Part shown: piece by piece, positions 7,432 through 15,666 of the stretch
Numbering within the stretch: position 1 is the stretch's first letter
Layout of the letters: every line of letters starts with the position of its first letter
Origin: Burkholderia territorii
GTDB taxonomy: Bacteria > Pseudomonadota > Gammaproteobacteria > Burkholderiales > Burkholderiaceae
Length of the DNA stretch: 64,000 nucleotides
Direction: 5' to 3'
Assembly (NCBI RefSeq): GCF_902833055.1
Contig: NZ_CADFEJ010000004.1
Location: forward strand, 310,001 to 374,000
Translations under genes and position numbers: made by a program
The notes under the pieces: generated by a model
The model's database searches: none
Told to the model about the DNA's origin: nothing
Seen by the model: only the letters and a program-made list of their open reading frames with translations

Positions 7432-7589
7432 CGCTGCGTGCGCCGTGCGAGCGATCTTGCGACGGCGCGCCACGCGGAACCAGTAAAATACCGCGCGTCC
7501 CGGGCAGCGCAGCGAACGCCGCGCGCCCGCTTTCGGAGCAGTCCAAGCACACCGTTGTTTCGATTCGCTTTTTTACGGAACTCAACGTT

Positions 7590-7624
7590 TTGTCCACGAC
7601 GTTATCCACACGAGGTGTGGACAA
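7590..7624. promoter_or_regulatory. cluster of three DnaA boxes upstream of parE
   Basis: TTGTCCACG (7590-7598), a perfect TTATCCACA (7602-7610) and the inverted TGTGGACAA (7616-7624, TTGTCCACA on the minus strand) lie within 35 bases, 31-65 bases before the parE ATG. The last two form an 11-bp inverted repeat with one mismatch around GAG. Box consensus is TTWTNCACA. The role may be DnaA control of parE or DnaA titration; no binding evidence is available here. Confidence 0.65.
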
Positions 7625-7654
7625 CGTCCCGATGAATGACGAAATTCAGCGCCT

Positions 7655-9637
7655 ATGTCAACGAAGAAGCCCAGCGCGGCCTATAGCGAAGCATCGATCA
7701 AGGTGCTCAAGGGTCTCGAGCCGGTCAAGCAGCGGCCCGGCATGTATACCCGTACCGAAAATCCGCTGCACATCATTCAGGAAGTCATCGACAACGCGTC
7801 CGACGAGGCGCTCGGCGGCTACGGCAAGCAGATCACGGTCACGCTGCATGCCGACCAGTCGGTGTCGGTGGAGGACGACGGCCGCGGCATTCCGTTCGGG
7901 ATGCACCCCGAAGAGGGCGTGCCGGTCGTCGAGATCGTCTTCACGCGCCTGCACGCGGGCGGCAAGTTCGACAAGGCCGCCGGCGGTGCGTACACGTTCT
8001 CGGGCGGTCTGCACGGCGTCGGCGTGTCGGTGACGAACGCGCTCGCGACGCGCCTGGACGTGACGGTCTGGCGCGACGGCAAGATCGCCGAACTCGGTTT
8101 CGCCGACGGCGACGTCGTGAAGCCGCTCGCAACACAAGCCGCGGGCCGCGGCGAGAAGAAGTCGGGCACGCGCGTGCAGGTCTGGCCGAATCCGAAGTAC
8201 TTCGATTCGCCGAACCTGCCGCTCGGCGAGCTGCAGCGCCTGCTGCGCTCGAAGGCCGTGCTGCTGCCGGGTGTCGAGGTCGTGCTCGTCAACGAGAAGA
8301 CGGGCGAGCGCCAGGCGTGGAAGTACGAGGATGGCCTGCGCGGCTATCTGCTCGACGAGATGAACGGCAGCGAGTTGCTGATCCCGCTGTTCGAAGGCGA
8401 GCGCTTCGCCGATGCGCTCTCGACGGACGAAACCTTCGCCGAAGGGGAAGGCGCGTCGTGGGTCGTCGCATGGAGCGAGGAAGGCTCGCTCGTGCGCGAG
8501 TCGTACGTGAACCTGATCCCGACGCCGGCCGGCGGCACGCACGAGTCGGGCCTGCGCGACGGTCTCTATCAGGCGGTCAAGAGTTTCGTCGAACTGCACA
8601 ACCTGCAACCGAAGGGCGTGAAGCTGCTCGCGGAAGACGTGTTCGCGCGCGTGTCGTTCGTGCTGTCCGCGAAGGTGCTCGACCCGCAGTTCCAGGGGCA
8701 GATCAAGGAGCGCCTGAACAGCCGCGACGCGGTGAAGCTCGTGTCGTCGTTCTCGCGTCCGGCGCTCGAACTGTGGCTGAACCAGCACGTCGAGCACGGC
8801 AAGAAGCTCGCCGAACTCGTGATCAAGCAGGCGCAGGCGCGCACGCGCGCGGGCCAGAAGGTCGAGAAGCGCAAGAGCTCGGGCGTCGCGGTGTTGCCGG
8901 GCAAGCTGACCGACTGCGAGACGGAGGATATCGCGCGCAACGAACTGTTCCTCGTCGAGGGCGACTCGGCGGGCGGTTCCGCGAAGATGGGCCGCGACAA
9001 GGAATACCAGGCGATCCTGCCGCTGCGCGGCAAGGTGCTGAACACGTGGGAAACCGAGCGTGATCGCCTGTTCGCGAACAACGAGGTGCACGACATCTCG
9101 GTGGCGATCGGCGTCGATCCGCACAGCCCGGACGACACCGTCGACCTGTCGAACCTGCGCTACGGCAAGATCTGCATCCTGTCGGATGCGGACGTCGACG
9201 GCTCGCACATCCAGGTGCTGCTGCTCACGCTGTTCTTCAAGCATTTCCCGCAGCTGATCGAGCGCGGTCACGTGTACGTCGCGCGCCCGCCGCTGTTCCG
9301 CGTCGACGCGCCCGCACGCGGCAAGAAGCCCGCGCAGAAGCTCTATGCGCTCGACGAAGGCGAACTCGAGGCGACCCTCGACAAGCTGCGCAAGGACGGC
9401 GTGCGCGAAACGCAATGGAGCATCAGCCGCTTCAAGGGTCTCGGCGAAATGAGCGCGGAGCAGTTGTGGGACACGACGATGAACCCCGACACGCGCCGCC
9501 TGATGCCGGTGAAGCTCGGCGAACTCGACTACGAGGCGACCGTCGCGCGGATGACCATGCTGATGGGCAAGGGCGAGGCAGCCGCGCGACGCGGCTGGCT
9601 CGAGGAAAAGGGCAACGACGTCGAAGCGGACATCTAA
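7655..9637 (+). CDS. parE: DNA topoisomerase IV subunit B
   Basis: The 660-residue protein is a type IIA topoisomerase ATPase subunit: GHKL motifs VIDNASDEALGG and DDGRGIPFGMHPEEG, the transducer domain, then the TOPRIM block EGDSAGGSAKMGRDKEYQAILPLRGK and DADVDGSHI. It lacks the long GyrB insert and pairs with parC directly downstream, which identifies ParE. With ParC it decatenates daughter chromosomes and relaxes supercoils. The ATG at 7655 has no obvious ribosome site. Three DnaA boxes sit just upstream, a possible link to the replication cycle. The 62-base gap to parC suggests co-transcription. Confidence 0.97.
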   Translation: MSTKKPSAAYSEASIKVLKGLEPVKQRPGMYTRTENPLHIIQEVIDNASDEALGGYGKQITVTLHADQSVSVEDDGRGIPFGMHPEEGVPVVEIVFTRLHAGGKFDKAAGGAYTFSGGLHGVGVSVTNALATRLDVTVWRDGKIAELGFADGDVVKPLATQAAGRGEKKSGTRVQVWPNPKYFDSPNLPLGELQRLLRSKAVLLPGVEVVLVNEKTGERQAWKYEDGLRGYLLDEMNGSELLIPLFEGERFADALSTDETFAEGEGASWVVAWSEEGSLVRESYVNLIPTPAGGTHESGLRDGLYQAVKSFVELHNLQPKGVKLLAEDVFARVSFVLSAKVLDPQFQGQIKERLNSRDAVKLVSSFSRPALELWLNQHVEHGKKLAELVIKQAQARTRAGQKVEKRKSSGVAVLPGKLTDCETEDIARNELFLVEGDSAGGSAKMGRDKEYQAILPLRGKVLNTWETERDRLFANNEVHDISVAIGVDPHSPDDTVDLSNLRYGKICILSDADVDGSHIQVLLLTLFFKHFPQLIERGHVYVARPPLFRVDAPARGKKPAQKLYALDEGELEATLDKLRKDGVRETQWSISRFKGLGEMSAEQLWDTTMNPDTRRLMPVKLGELDYEATVARMTMLMGKGEAAARRGWLEEKGNDVEADI

Positions 9638-9699
9638 ACCCGCGCGGCCGGGCATGACGCCCGGCCCGGCCTCATGCCACTTACGAATACGGAATACAG

Positions 9700-12021
9700 A
9701 TGGACGACAATACTTCCGATCTCTTCGCCGCCTCCGACGCACCGGACGCGGATGCGCTGACGCTCGGCAACTACGCGGAGCAGGCGTACCTCAGCTACGC
9801 GGTCAGCGTCGTGAAGAGCCGCGCGCTGCCCGACGTGTGCGACGGCCAGAAGCCGGTGCAGCGCCGGATCCTGTTCGCGATGAACGAAATGGGCCTCGGC
9901 CCGGACGCGAAGCCGGTGAAGTCGGCGCGCGTGGTCGGCGACGTGCTCGGCAAATATCACCCGCACGGCGACCAGTCGGCATACGACGCGCTCGTGCGGC
10001 TTGCGCAGGATTTCTCGCTGCGCTATCCGCTGATCGACGGCCAGGGCAACTTCGGCTCGCGCGACGGCGACGGCGCGGCGGCGATGCGCTACACCGAAGC
10101 GCGGCTCACGCCGATCTCGAAGCTGCTGCTCGACGAGATCGACCAGGGTACGGTCGACTTCATGCCGAACTACGACGGCTCGTTCGAGGAACCGAAGACG
10201 CTGCCGAGCCGCATGCCGTTCGTGCTGCTGAACGGCGCGTCGGGCATCGCGGTCGGTCTCGCCACCGAGATTCCGTCGCACAACCTGCGCGAAGTCGCGG
10301 CGGCGGCGGTCGCGTTGATCCGCAATCCGAAGCTCTCGCATGCGGAGCTGATGAGCCTGATCCCCGGCCCGGACTTCCCGGGCGGCGGCCAGATCATCTC
10401 GAGCGACACCGAGATCGCGGCGGCCTACGAGGCCGGCCGCGGCAGCCTGAAGGTGCGCGCGCGCTGGAAGATCGAGGATCTCGCGCGCGGCCAGTGGCAG
10501 CTCGTCGTCACCGAGCTGCCGCCGAACACGTCGGGCCAGAAGGTGCTCGAGGAAATCGAGGAGCTCACCAACCCGAAGCTCAAGCTCGGCAAGAAGACGC
10601 TCACGCCCGAGCAGCTCAACACCAAGAAGGCGATGCTCGACCTGCTCGACGCGGTGCGCGACGAGTCGGGCAAGGAAGCGGCGGTGCGGCTCGTGTTCGA
10701 GCCGAAGTCGCGCACGATCGACCAGACGGAATTCGTGAACACGCTGCTCGCGTACACGAGCCTCGAGTCGAACGCGACACTGAACCTCGTGATGATCGGC
10801 GCCGACGGCCGTCCGGGCCAGAAAGGGCTGCTGACGATCCTCGACGAATGGGTGAAGTTCCGCCAGCTGACGATGACGCGCCGTTGCCGCCATCGTCTCG
10901 CGAAGGTCGACGATCGCATCCACATCCTCGAAGGTCGGATGATCGTCTTCCTGAACATCGACGAGGTGATCCGCATCATCCGCGAGTCGGACGAGCCGAA
11001 GGCGGCGCTGATGAGTGCGTTCGGCCTCAGCGAGCGCCAGGCCGAAGACATCCTCGAAATCCGCCTGCGTCAGCTCGCGCGGCTCGAGAAGATCAAGATC
11101 GAGAAGGAACTGGAGGCGCTGCGCGACGAGAAGGCGAAGCTCGAGGAGCTGCTCGCGAACGAAAGCGCGATGAAGCGGCTGATGATCAAGGAGATCGAGG
11201 CCGACGCGAAGCAGTACGGCGACGATCGCCGCACGCTGATCCAGCAGGAAAAGCGCGCGACGTTCGAGGCGAAGGTCGTTGACGAGCCGGTGACGGTCGT
11301 CGTGTCGCAGAAGGGCTGGGTGCGTGCGCTGAAGGGCCACGGGCTCGACCCGGCCGGCTTCTCGTTCAAGGCGGGCGATCACCTGTATGCGGCGTTCCAG
11401 TGCCGCACGCCGGATCGACTGATCGCATGGGGCAGCAGCGGGCGCGTGTACTCGGTCGACGTGTCGGTGCTGCCGGGCGGGCGCGGCGACGGCGTGCCGG
11501 TGACGTCGCTGATCGAGCTCGAGTCGGGCTCGCATCTGATGCATTACTACGCGGCGTCGGCCGACCAGCAACTGCTGCTCGCGTCGAGCAACGGCTTCGG
11601 CTTCCTCGCCAAGGTCGGCGACATGGTGAGCCGTGTGAAGGCCGGCAAGTCGTTCATGACCATCGATGCGGGCGCGGTGCCGCTCGCACCGATGCCCGTG
11701 CTGCCGAACGCGACGCAGGTCGCGTGTCTGTCGAGCGGCGGCCGCCTGCTGGTGTTCGGGATGGACGAGATGAAGACGCTGTCGGGCGGCGGTCGCGGCG
11801 TGATCCTGATGGCGCTCGACGACAAGGAAACGCTCGTGCAGGCGCTTGCGATCGACCCGGCCGGCGTCGTGCTGATCGGCACCGGTCGCGGCGGCAAGGT
11901 GCAGGACGAGACGCTGTCGTACGCGGGGCTCGCGCCGCACATCGGCAAGCGTGCGCGCAAGGGCCGCGCGCCGGACACGAAGCTCAAGGTCGTCAACGAG
12001 CTGCGTCCGCTGCTCGGCTGA
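9700..12021 (+). CDS. parC: DNA topoisomerase IV subunit A
   Basis: The 773-residue protein has the breakage-reunion domain ([19 protein letters not shown]) with catalytic tyrosine Y131 in [10 protein letters not shown], the coiled coil with [22 protein letters not shown], and a C-terminal beta-pinwheel ending near [12 protein letters not shown]. It cleaves and rejoins DNA in complex with ParE. In the quinolone-resistance region the residue after HPHGD is Gln (Q92) where E. coli and Neisseria have the target Ser, so primary resistance at that site may be intrinsic. The gene ends in a strong terminator. Confidence 0.97.
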   Translation: MDDNTSDLFAASDAPDADALTLGNYAEQAYLSYAVSVVKSRALPDVCDGQKPVQRRILFAMNEMGLGPDAKPVKSARVVGDVLGKYHPHGDQSAYDALVRLAQDFSLRYPLIDGQGNFGSRDGDGAAAMRYTEARLTPISKLLLDEIDQGTVDFMPNYDGSFEEPKTLPSRMPFVLLNGASGIAVGLATEIPSHNLREVAAAAVALIRNPKLSHAELMSLIPGPDFPGGGQIISSDTEIAAAYEAGRGSLKVRARWKIEDLARGQWQLVVTELPPNTSGQKVLEEIEELTNPKLKLGKKTLTPEQLNTKKAMLDLLDAVRDESGKEAAVRLVFEPKSRTIDQTEFVNTLLAYTSLESNATLNLVMIGADGRPGQKGLLTILDEWVKFRQLTMTRRCRHRLAKVDDRIHILEGRMIVFLNIDEVIRIIRESDEPKAALMSAFGLSERQAEDILEIRLRQLARLEKIKIEKELEALRDEKAKLEELLANESAMKRLMIKEIEADAKQYGDDRRTLIQQEKRATFEAKVVDEPVTVVVSQKGWVRALKGHGLDPAGFSFKAGDHLYAAFQCRTPDRLIAWGSSGRVYSVDVSVLPGGRGDGVPVTSLIELESGSHLMHYYAASADQQLLLASSNGFGFLAKVGDMVSRVKAGKSFMTIDAGAVPLAPMPVLPNATQVACLSSGGRLLVFGMDEMKTLSGGGRGVILMALDDKETLVQALAIDPAGVVLIGTGRGGKVQDETLSYAGLAPHIGKRARKGRAPDTKLKVVNELRPLLG

Positions 12022-12034
12022 CGCATCCGGCATC

Positions 12035-12079
12035 GACGGCCGCACCTTCGCTTCGGCGGGCGTGCGGCCGTTGCTTTTT
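12035..12079 (+). terminator. terminator after parC
   Basis: ACGGCCGCAC (12036-12045) pairs with GTGCGGCCGT (12062-12071), a 10-bp stem, followed by TTGCTTTTT. It begins about 14 bases after the parC stop. Confidence 0.8.
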
Positions 12080-12248
12080 GCGCGACGCATTCAGGTAAGC
12101 GCGAGTGGCGCCGTCACGCGGAACTTGCAAAATATTGTGAAATTCCGCCAACGGTCCGAACCGCGCGGCGGCGCGCCGGTCGAACGTCGCTCGAGACCGC
12201 GCGTGACGCGGCTGTTCGTTGCACTCAACTCATACCAGGATTGCCGCC

Positions 12249-12707
12249 ATGTCCCACGCCGTTGCCGTCGCGCTGTTTCTTCATCTGCTGGCCGTCGCCG
12301 TGTGGGTGGGCGGGATGGTTTTCGCGAACTTCTGCCTGCGCCCGGCGCTGTCCGATCTGACGCCGCAACTGCGGCTGCCGCTGATCGAGGGCGTGTTCGG
12401 CCGGTTCTTCAACTGGGTATCGGGGTCGGTGATCGTGATCCTGCTGTCCGGCGGTTTCCTGCTCACGGCTTTTGGCGGCGCGCACGCGACGTGGACGCTG
12501 CATGCAATGGCTGGGCTCGGCGTCGTGATGATGCTGATCTTCGGCCACATCCGTTTCGCGCTGTTCCCGCGCATTCGCCGCGCGGTGCAGGCGCAGAACT
12601 GGCCGGACGGCGCGCGCGCGGTCAACACCGTGCGCTTGCTCGTGGTCGTCAACCTCGTGCTGGGCGTTGTGACGATCGGCGCGGCCGTGCTGTCGCGCGG
12701 CTTCTGA
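12249..12707 (+). CDS. CopD-family integral membrane protein
   Basis: A 152-residue protein with four predicted membrane helices: residues about 4-26 (AVALFLHLLAVAVWVGGMVFA), 55-75, 82-102 and 125-148. The pattern HLLAVAVWVGGMVFANFCLRPAL is typical of the CopD-like family linked to copper handling or haem-dependent redox in the inner membrane. It stands alone between parC and the convergent LysR gene with no copper-resistance neighbours, so a copper role is not supported by context. The ATG at 12249 was chosen because the first helix begins at once. Confidence 0.75.
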   Translation: MSHAVAVALFLHLLAVAVWVGGMVFANFCLRPALSDLTPQLRLPLIEGVFGRFFNWVSGSVIVILLSGGFLLTAFGGAHATWTLHAMAGLGVVMMLIFGHIRFALFPRIRRAVQAQNWPDGARAVNTVRLLVVVNLVLGVVTIGAAVLSRGF

Positions 12708-12776
12708 ACGCGAACGCGTGACGGTGCGGCGCCGTTCGGCGCCCGCCGCCTGCGCGACGCCGATGCCGCTATGCCG

Positions 12777-13661
12777 CTATGCCGCCAGCATCGCGTCGAG
12801 CAGCCACGCACCGGCCGGGCCGAGCGGCCGGTTGCGCGACCACACCGCATCGACTCGCACGCGGCGCGGCCAGCCGCGCGAGCGCAACTCGCAGAGACGA
12901 TCGCGCGCGAAGTGCTCGACCATCCAGCGCGGCAGCTCGGCCCAGCCGAATCCCAGCACCGCCATCTCCAGCAGCATCAGATAGCTCGGCGCGAGCCAGC
13001 GCTGCGTGCCGATGACGATGCGGTCGTCGGCGCCGCGATTCTCCGGCTTCACATACGTGTTCAGGCGCAGTTCGCGCGCGTCGCGTAGTGCCGCGTGCGG
13101 CACGTCGGCGTCGCCGAAGGCCGCCAGCGCGTGCGTGCGCCCGACGAACAGGCCGATCTCCGACTCCTCCGCCACCGTCGCCGCGCCGATATCGGGCGGG
13201 TAGACGGCGCGCGCGGCCATCAGCCCGAGCTGTGCGCGGCCCTGCTGGATCAGGTCGAGCACGTCCTCGTGTTCGGCGATCAGGCATTCGAGTTCCAGCG
13301 TCGGAAAGCGCCGCTCGAGCGCCATCAGGGTTTCCTCGTAACGCTTCGACTGATACGTATCGGACACGACGAGCGTCAGCCGTGCTTCCTCGCCTTGCGC
13401 GAGCCGCGCGGCGGTGCGGTCGATCGCCGCGCCGGCCTCCAGTGCGCGCTGCACCTGCGGCAGCAGCGCGCGTCCGGCATCGGTCAGCGTCGGCGTGCGC
13501 GTCGAGCGGTCGAACAGCTGCAAGCCGAGATCGATCTCGAGGTTCGCGATCGCTTCGGACACCGTCGACTGGCGCTTGCCGAGTTTGCGCGCGGCAGCCG
13601 TAAACGAGCCGAGCATCGCGGCTTCGGCGAAGGCGAGCAGGGCTTCGGGAGCGTGGTGCAT
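12777..13661 (-). CDS. LysR-family transcriptional regulator
   Basis: 294 residues: an N-terminal winged helix-turn-helix (residues 1-60, ALLAFAEAAMLGSFTAAARKLGKRQSTVSEAIANLE) and a substrate-binding domain from about residue 90. It is divergent from a PACE efflux gene with 111 bases between the start codons, the arrangement seen for AceR/AceI and related pairs, so it likely activates that pump when its ligand is present and represses itself. A candidate operator lies 20 bases upstream of its start. Confidence 0.9.
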   Translation of the reverse strand: MHHAPEALLAFAEAAMLGSFTAAARKLGKRQSTVSEAIANLEIDLGLQLFDRSTRTPTLTDAGRALLPQVQRALEAGAAIDRTAARLAQGEEARLTLVVSDTYQSKRYEETLMALERRFPTLELECLIAEHEDVLDLIQQGRAQLGLMAARAVYPPDIGAATVAEESEIGLFVGRTHALAAFGDADVPHAALRDARELRLNTYVKPENRGADDRIVIGTQRWLAPSYLMLLEMAVLGFGWAELPRWMVEHFARDRLCELRSRGWPRRVRVDAVWSRNRPLGPAGAWLLDAMLAA

Positions 13662-13682
13662 GCGCGGATCTCACGACGTTCT

Positions 13683-13697
13683 ATCGGAAAAACCGAT
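13683..13697. promoter_or_regulatory. palindromic LysR-type operator candidate
   Basis: ATCGG-AAAAA-CCGAT is a perfect inverted repeat with a 5-base centre in the LysR/PACE intergenic region. With flanking bases it fits the loose T-N11-A LysR rule. A further CCGAT half-site lies at about 13726-13730. Confidence 0.5.
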
Positions 13698-13772
13698 GAT
13701 ATCAAACTGGATTTTCGCTGTTTCGCCGATCAAAATGCGCCGCATATGCTGCACAACCGAATCGGAGGAACC

Positions 13773-14219
13773 ATGAAACAGATGAACAAAACAGTGACTG
13801 AACGCCTCGTTCACGCGCTGGCGTTCGAGCTGGTGGCAATCGCGCTGTGCGCGCCGATCGGCGCGTGGCTGCTCGACATGCCGGTGTCGCACGTCGGCGT
13901 GCTGACGGTGATGGTGTCGCTGATCGCGATGGCGTGGAACATGACGTTCAACACGCTGTTCGACCGTTTCGAGCGCCGCGCGGGCCTGACGCGCACGCTC
14001 GGGATGCGCATCGCGCACGCGGTCGCGTTCGAGCTCGGCCTCGTCGTGATGGTGGTGCCGGTTGCCGCGTGGTGGCTGAACGTGAGCCTCGTCGAGGCGC
14101 TGCTGCTGGACCTCGGCATCGTGCTGTTCTTCCTGCCGTACACGTTCTGCTTCAACCTCGCGTACGACGCGTTGCGGGCCCGCTGGGTCGCGCGCCGCGT
14201 CGCGGTGCACGCGGGCTGA
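13773..14219 (+). CDS. PACE-family efflux transporter (bacterial transmembrane pair)
   Basis: 148 residues holding two bacterial-transmembrane-pair repeats, each opening with the same signature: HALAFELVAIAL near residue 14 and HAVAFELGLVVM near residue 84. Four membrane helices are evident. Glu19 corresponds to the membrane-embedded glutamate needed for proton-coupled export in AceI. PACE proteins export chlorhexidine, acriflavine or short diamines such as cadaverine; the actual substrate is not deducible. A strong CGGAGGA site precedes the ATG at 13773. The divergent LysR gene is the probable regulator. Confidence 0.88.
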   Translation: MKQMNKTVTERLVHALAFELVAIALCAPIGAWLLDMPVSHVGVLTVMVSLIAMAWNMTFNTLFDRFERRAGLTRTLGMRIAHAVAFELGLVVMVVPVAAWWLNVSLVEALLLDLGIVLFFLPYTFCFNLAYDALRARWVARRVAVHAG

Positions 14220-14255
14220 GCGGCACGCGGCCGGCGCTCGCGGGCTGGCCTGCCG

Positions 14256-15470
14256 TCAGTGCGCGACGGCCGCCCACAACAGCCACCCGCCGCACGCGAT
14301 CGCGACCGCACCGTAGACGGCGTACACGGGCACCTTGAAGCGTGCGAAGCACAGCGTCGCAAAGGCGCCCGTGAGCCAGTAGACGGGATCGGCCGGCTCG
14401 CGATGCAGGATCTTCACGACGGCGACGACGAGAAAACCCGTCGTTGCCGCGCGCAGCAGGCGCATCCCGTGCTCGAAGCGCGAATGGCGCTTGAGCCGGA
14501 ACAGGTGGTTCTGCGCGAACACGACGAGACACCCCGACGGGATGAACAGCGCGGCGGTGGCGAGCAGCGCGCCGGTCCAGCCGGCGGTCAGGTAGCCGAG
14601 AAACGGCACGACGTTCAGCAGCGGGCCGGGCGACACCGGCGACAGCGCGAATGCGAGCGTGAAGTCGTGATCGGAGATGCCGGTAGCCGGCGACACGAAC
14701 AGCGTCTTGAGCACGGGCAGCGCGGAGAAGCCGCCGCCGAACAGCGTCATGCCGGCACCGGCGAGCCGCGGCCACAGCAGCGTTTCCTGGTAGTCGCCGG
14801 GCAACGGCAGCGCGAACAGCGCGACGAGCACGGCGAGCAGCACGAGCAGGCTGCGATCGCGTTTCGACAGCGTGAAATCGACGGCGGCGTGTTGCGGCGG
14901 CCCGGTCAGCCAGCCGGCTGCAAACGCGGCGAAGAGAATCCCGACGAAAGCGGCCGGACTATGCGCGAAAGCGAGCAGAATCGTCGATAGCGCGGCGATC
15001 GCCTGCTCGAGCCGCGTGCTCGCGAGCGTGCGCAATTGCCTGACCCACGTGACGCCGATCAGCGCGGCGAGCACCATCCCGAAGTGATTGATCAGCATCG
15101 GCGCGGCGAGCGAGCGCACGATCGGCGTGCGGTAGAAGATCGCGAACAGCGTCATCAGCACGGAAAACGGCAGCACGCTCGCGATCCCGGCGATCCATGC
15201 GCCGGTGCGGCCGTGCAACGTCTGGCCGACCTGCACGGCGACATTGCAGCCGACGGGCCCTGGCACGAGCCATGCAAGCGCGACGAGATCGGCGAATACG
15301 TGCGGCTCGATGCGCTGCAAGCGCTCGACATAGTGGCGTTCGAGCTGCGCCATCATCGAAAGCCCGCCCCACGACACGGCGGAAATGCCGGCGACGACCT
15401 TGAACAACGCCCACAGGGATGCCTGTGCCTGTTCGACACGTTCGGCCGCTTCGACTTCGATGGTTGTCAT
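14256..15470 (-). CDS. chrA: chromate transporter, CHR/ChrA family
   Basis: 404-codon gene for an inner-membrane protein built of two homologous CHR halves; conserved pieces are SWGGLSMMAQLERHYVE and LAWLVPGPVGCNVAVQVG in the first half and FGGGFSALPVL with LSPVSPGPLLNVVPFLGYL in the second. Characterised members export chromate by chemiosmosis; many related proteins have unknown anion substrates. The start at 15470 was chosen over an upstream extension that lacks family character. No chrB-type regulator is adjacent. The upstream 196 bases carry no gene and must hold its promoter, though I see no strong hexamers. Confidence 0.88.
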   Translation of the reverse strand: MTTIEVEAAERVEQAQASLWALFKVVAGISAVSWGGLSMMAQLERHYVERLQRIEPHVFADLVALAWLVPGPVGCNVAVQVGQTLHGRTGAWIAGIASVLPFSVLMTLFAIFYRTPIVRSLAAPMLINHFGMVLAALIGVTWVRQLRTLASTRLEQAIAALSTILLAFAHSPAAFVGILFAAFAAGWLTGPPQHAAVDFTLSKRDRSLLVLLAVLVALFALPLPGDYQETLLWPRLAGAGMTLFGGGFSALPVLKTLFVSPATGISDHDFTLAFALSPVSPGPLLNVVPFLGYLTAGWTGALLATAALFIPSGCLVVFAQNHLFRLKRHSRFEHGMRLLRAATTGFLVVAVVKILHREPADPVYWLTGAFATLCFARFKVPVYAVYGAVAIACGGWLLWAAVAH

Positions 15471-15666
15471 GACTATGCTGTTGGCGCGGGGGCTGGTCTG
15501 GCGCATGGAAACGTGCCGGCGGCCTGCCGACACGATGGCCCTCCCGATTGTCCGCCTGGCATTGTGACAGTGCCATGCGCGAAAACGCCAGTTAATGGAC
15601 TAAACAACCGGATCGGAAACCGAAATAATCGGTGTGCCGCGCAACATCGCCGTGCGGGCAGCGGGC

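Noticed and set aside
5401-12090. Long antisense ORFs (690-818 codons) opposite uup, parE and parC
   Set aside because: They mirror GC-rich codon use of the real genes, are Arg/His/Leu-rich and carry no domain. The same applies to the 1199-codon ORF opposite dnaE and the 751-codon ORF opposite ftsK.
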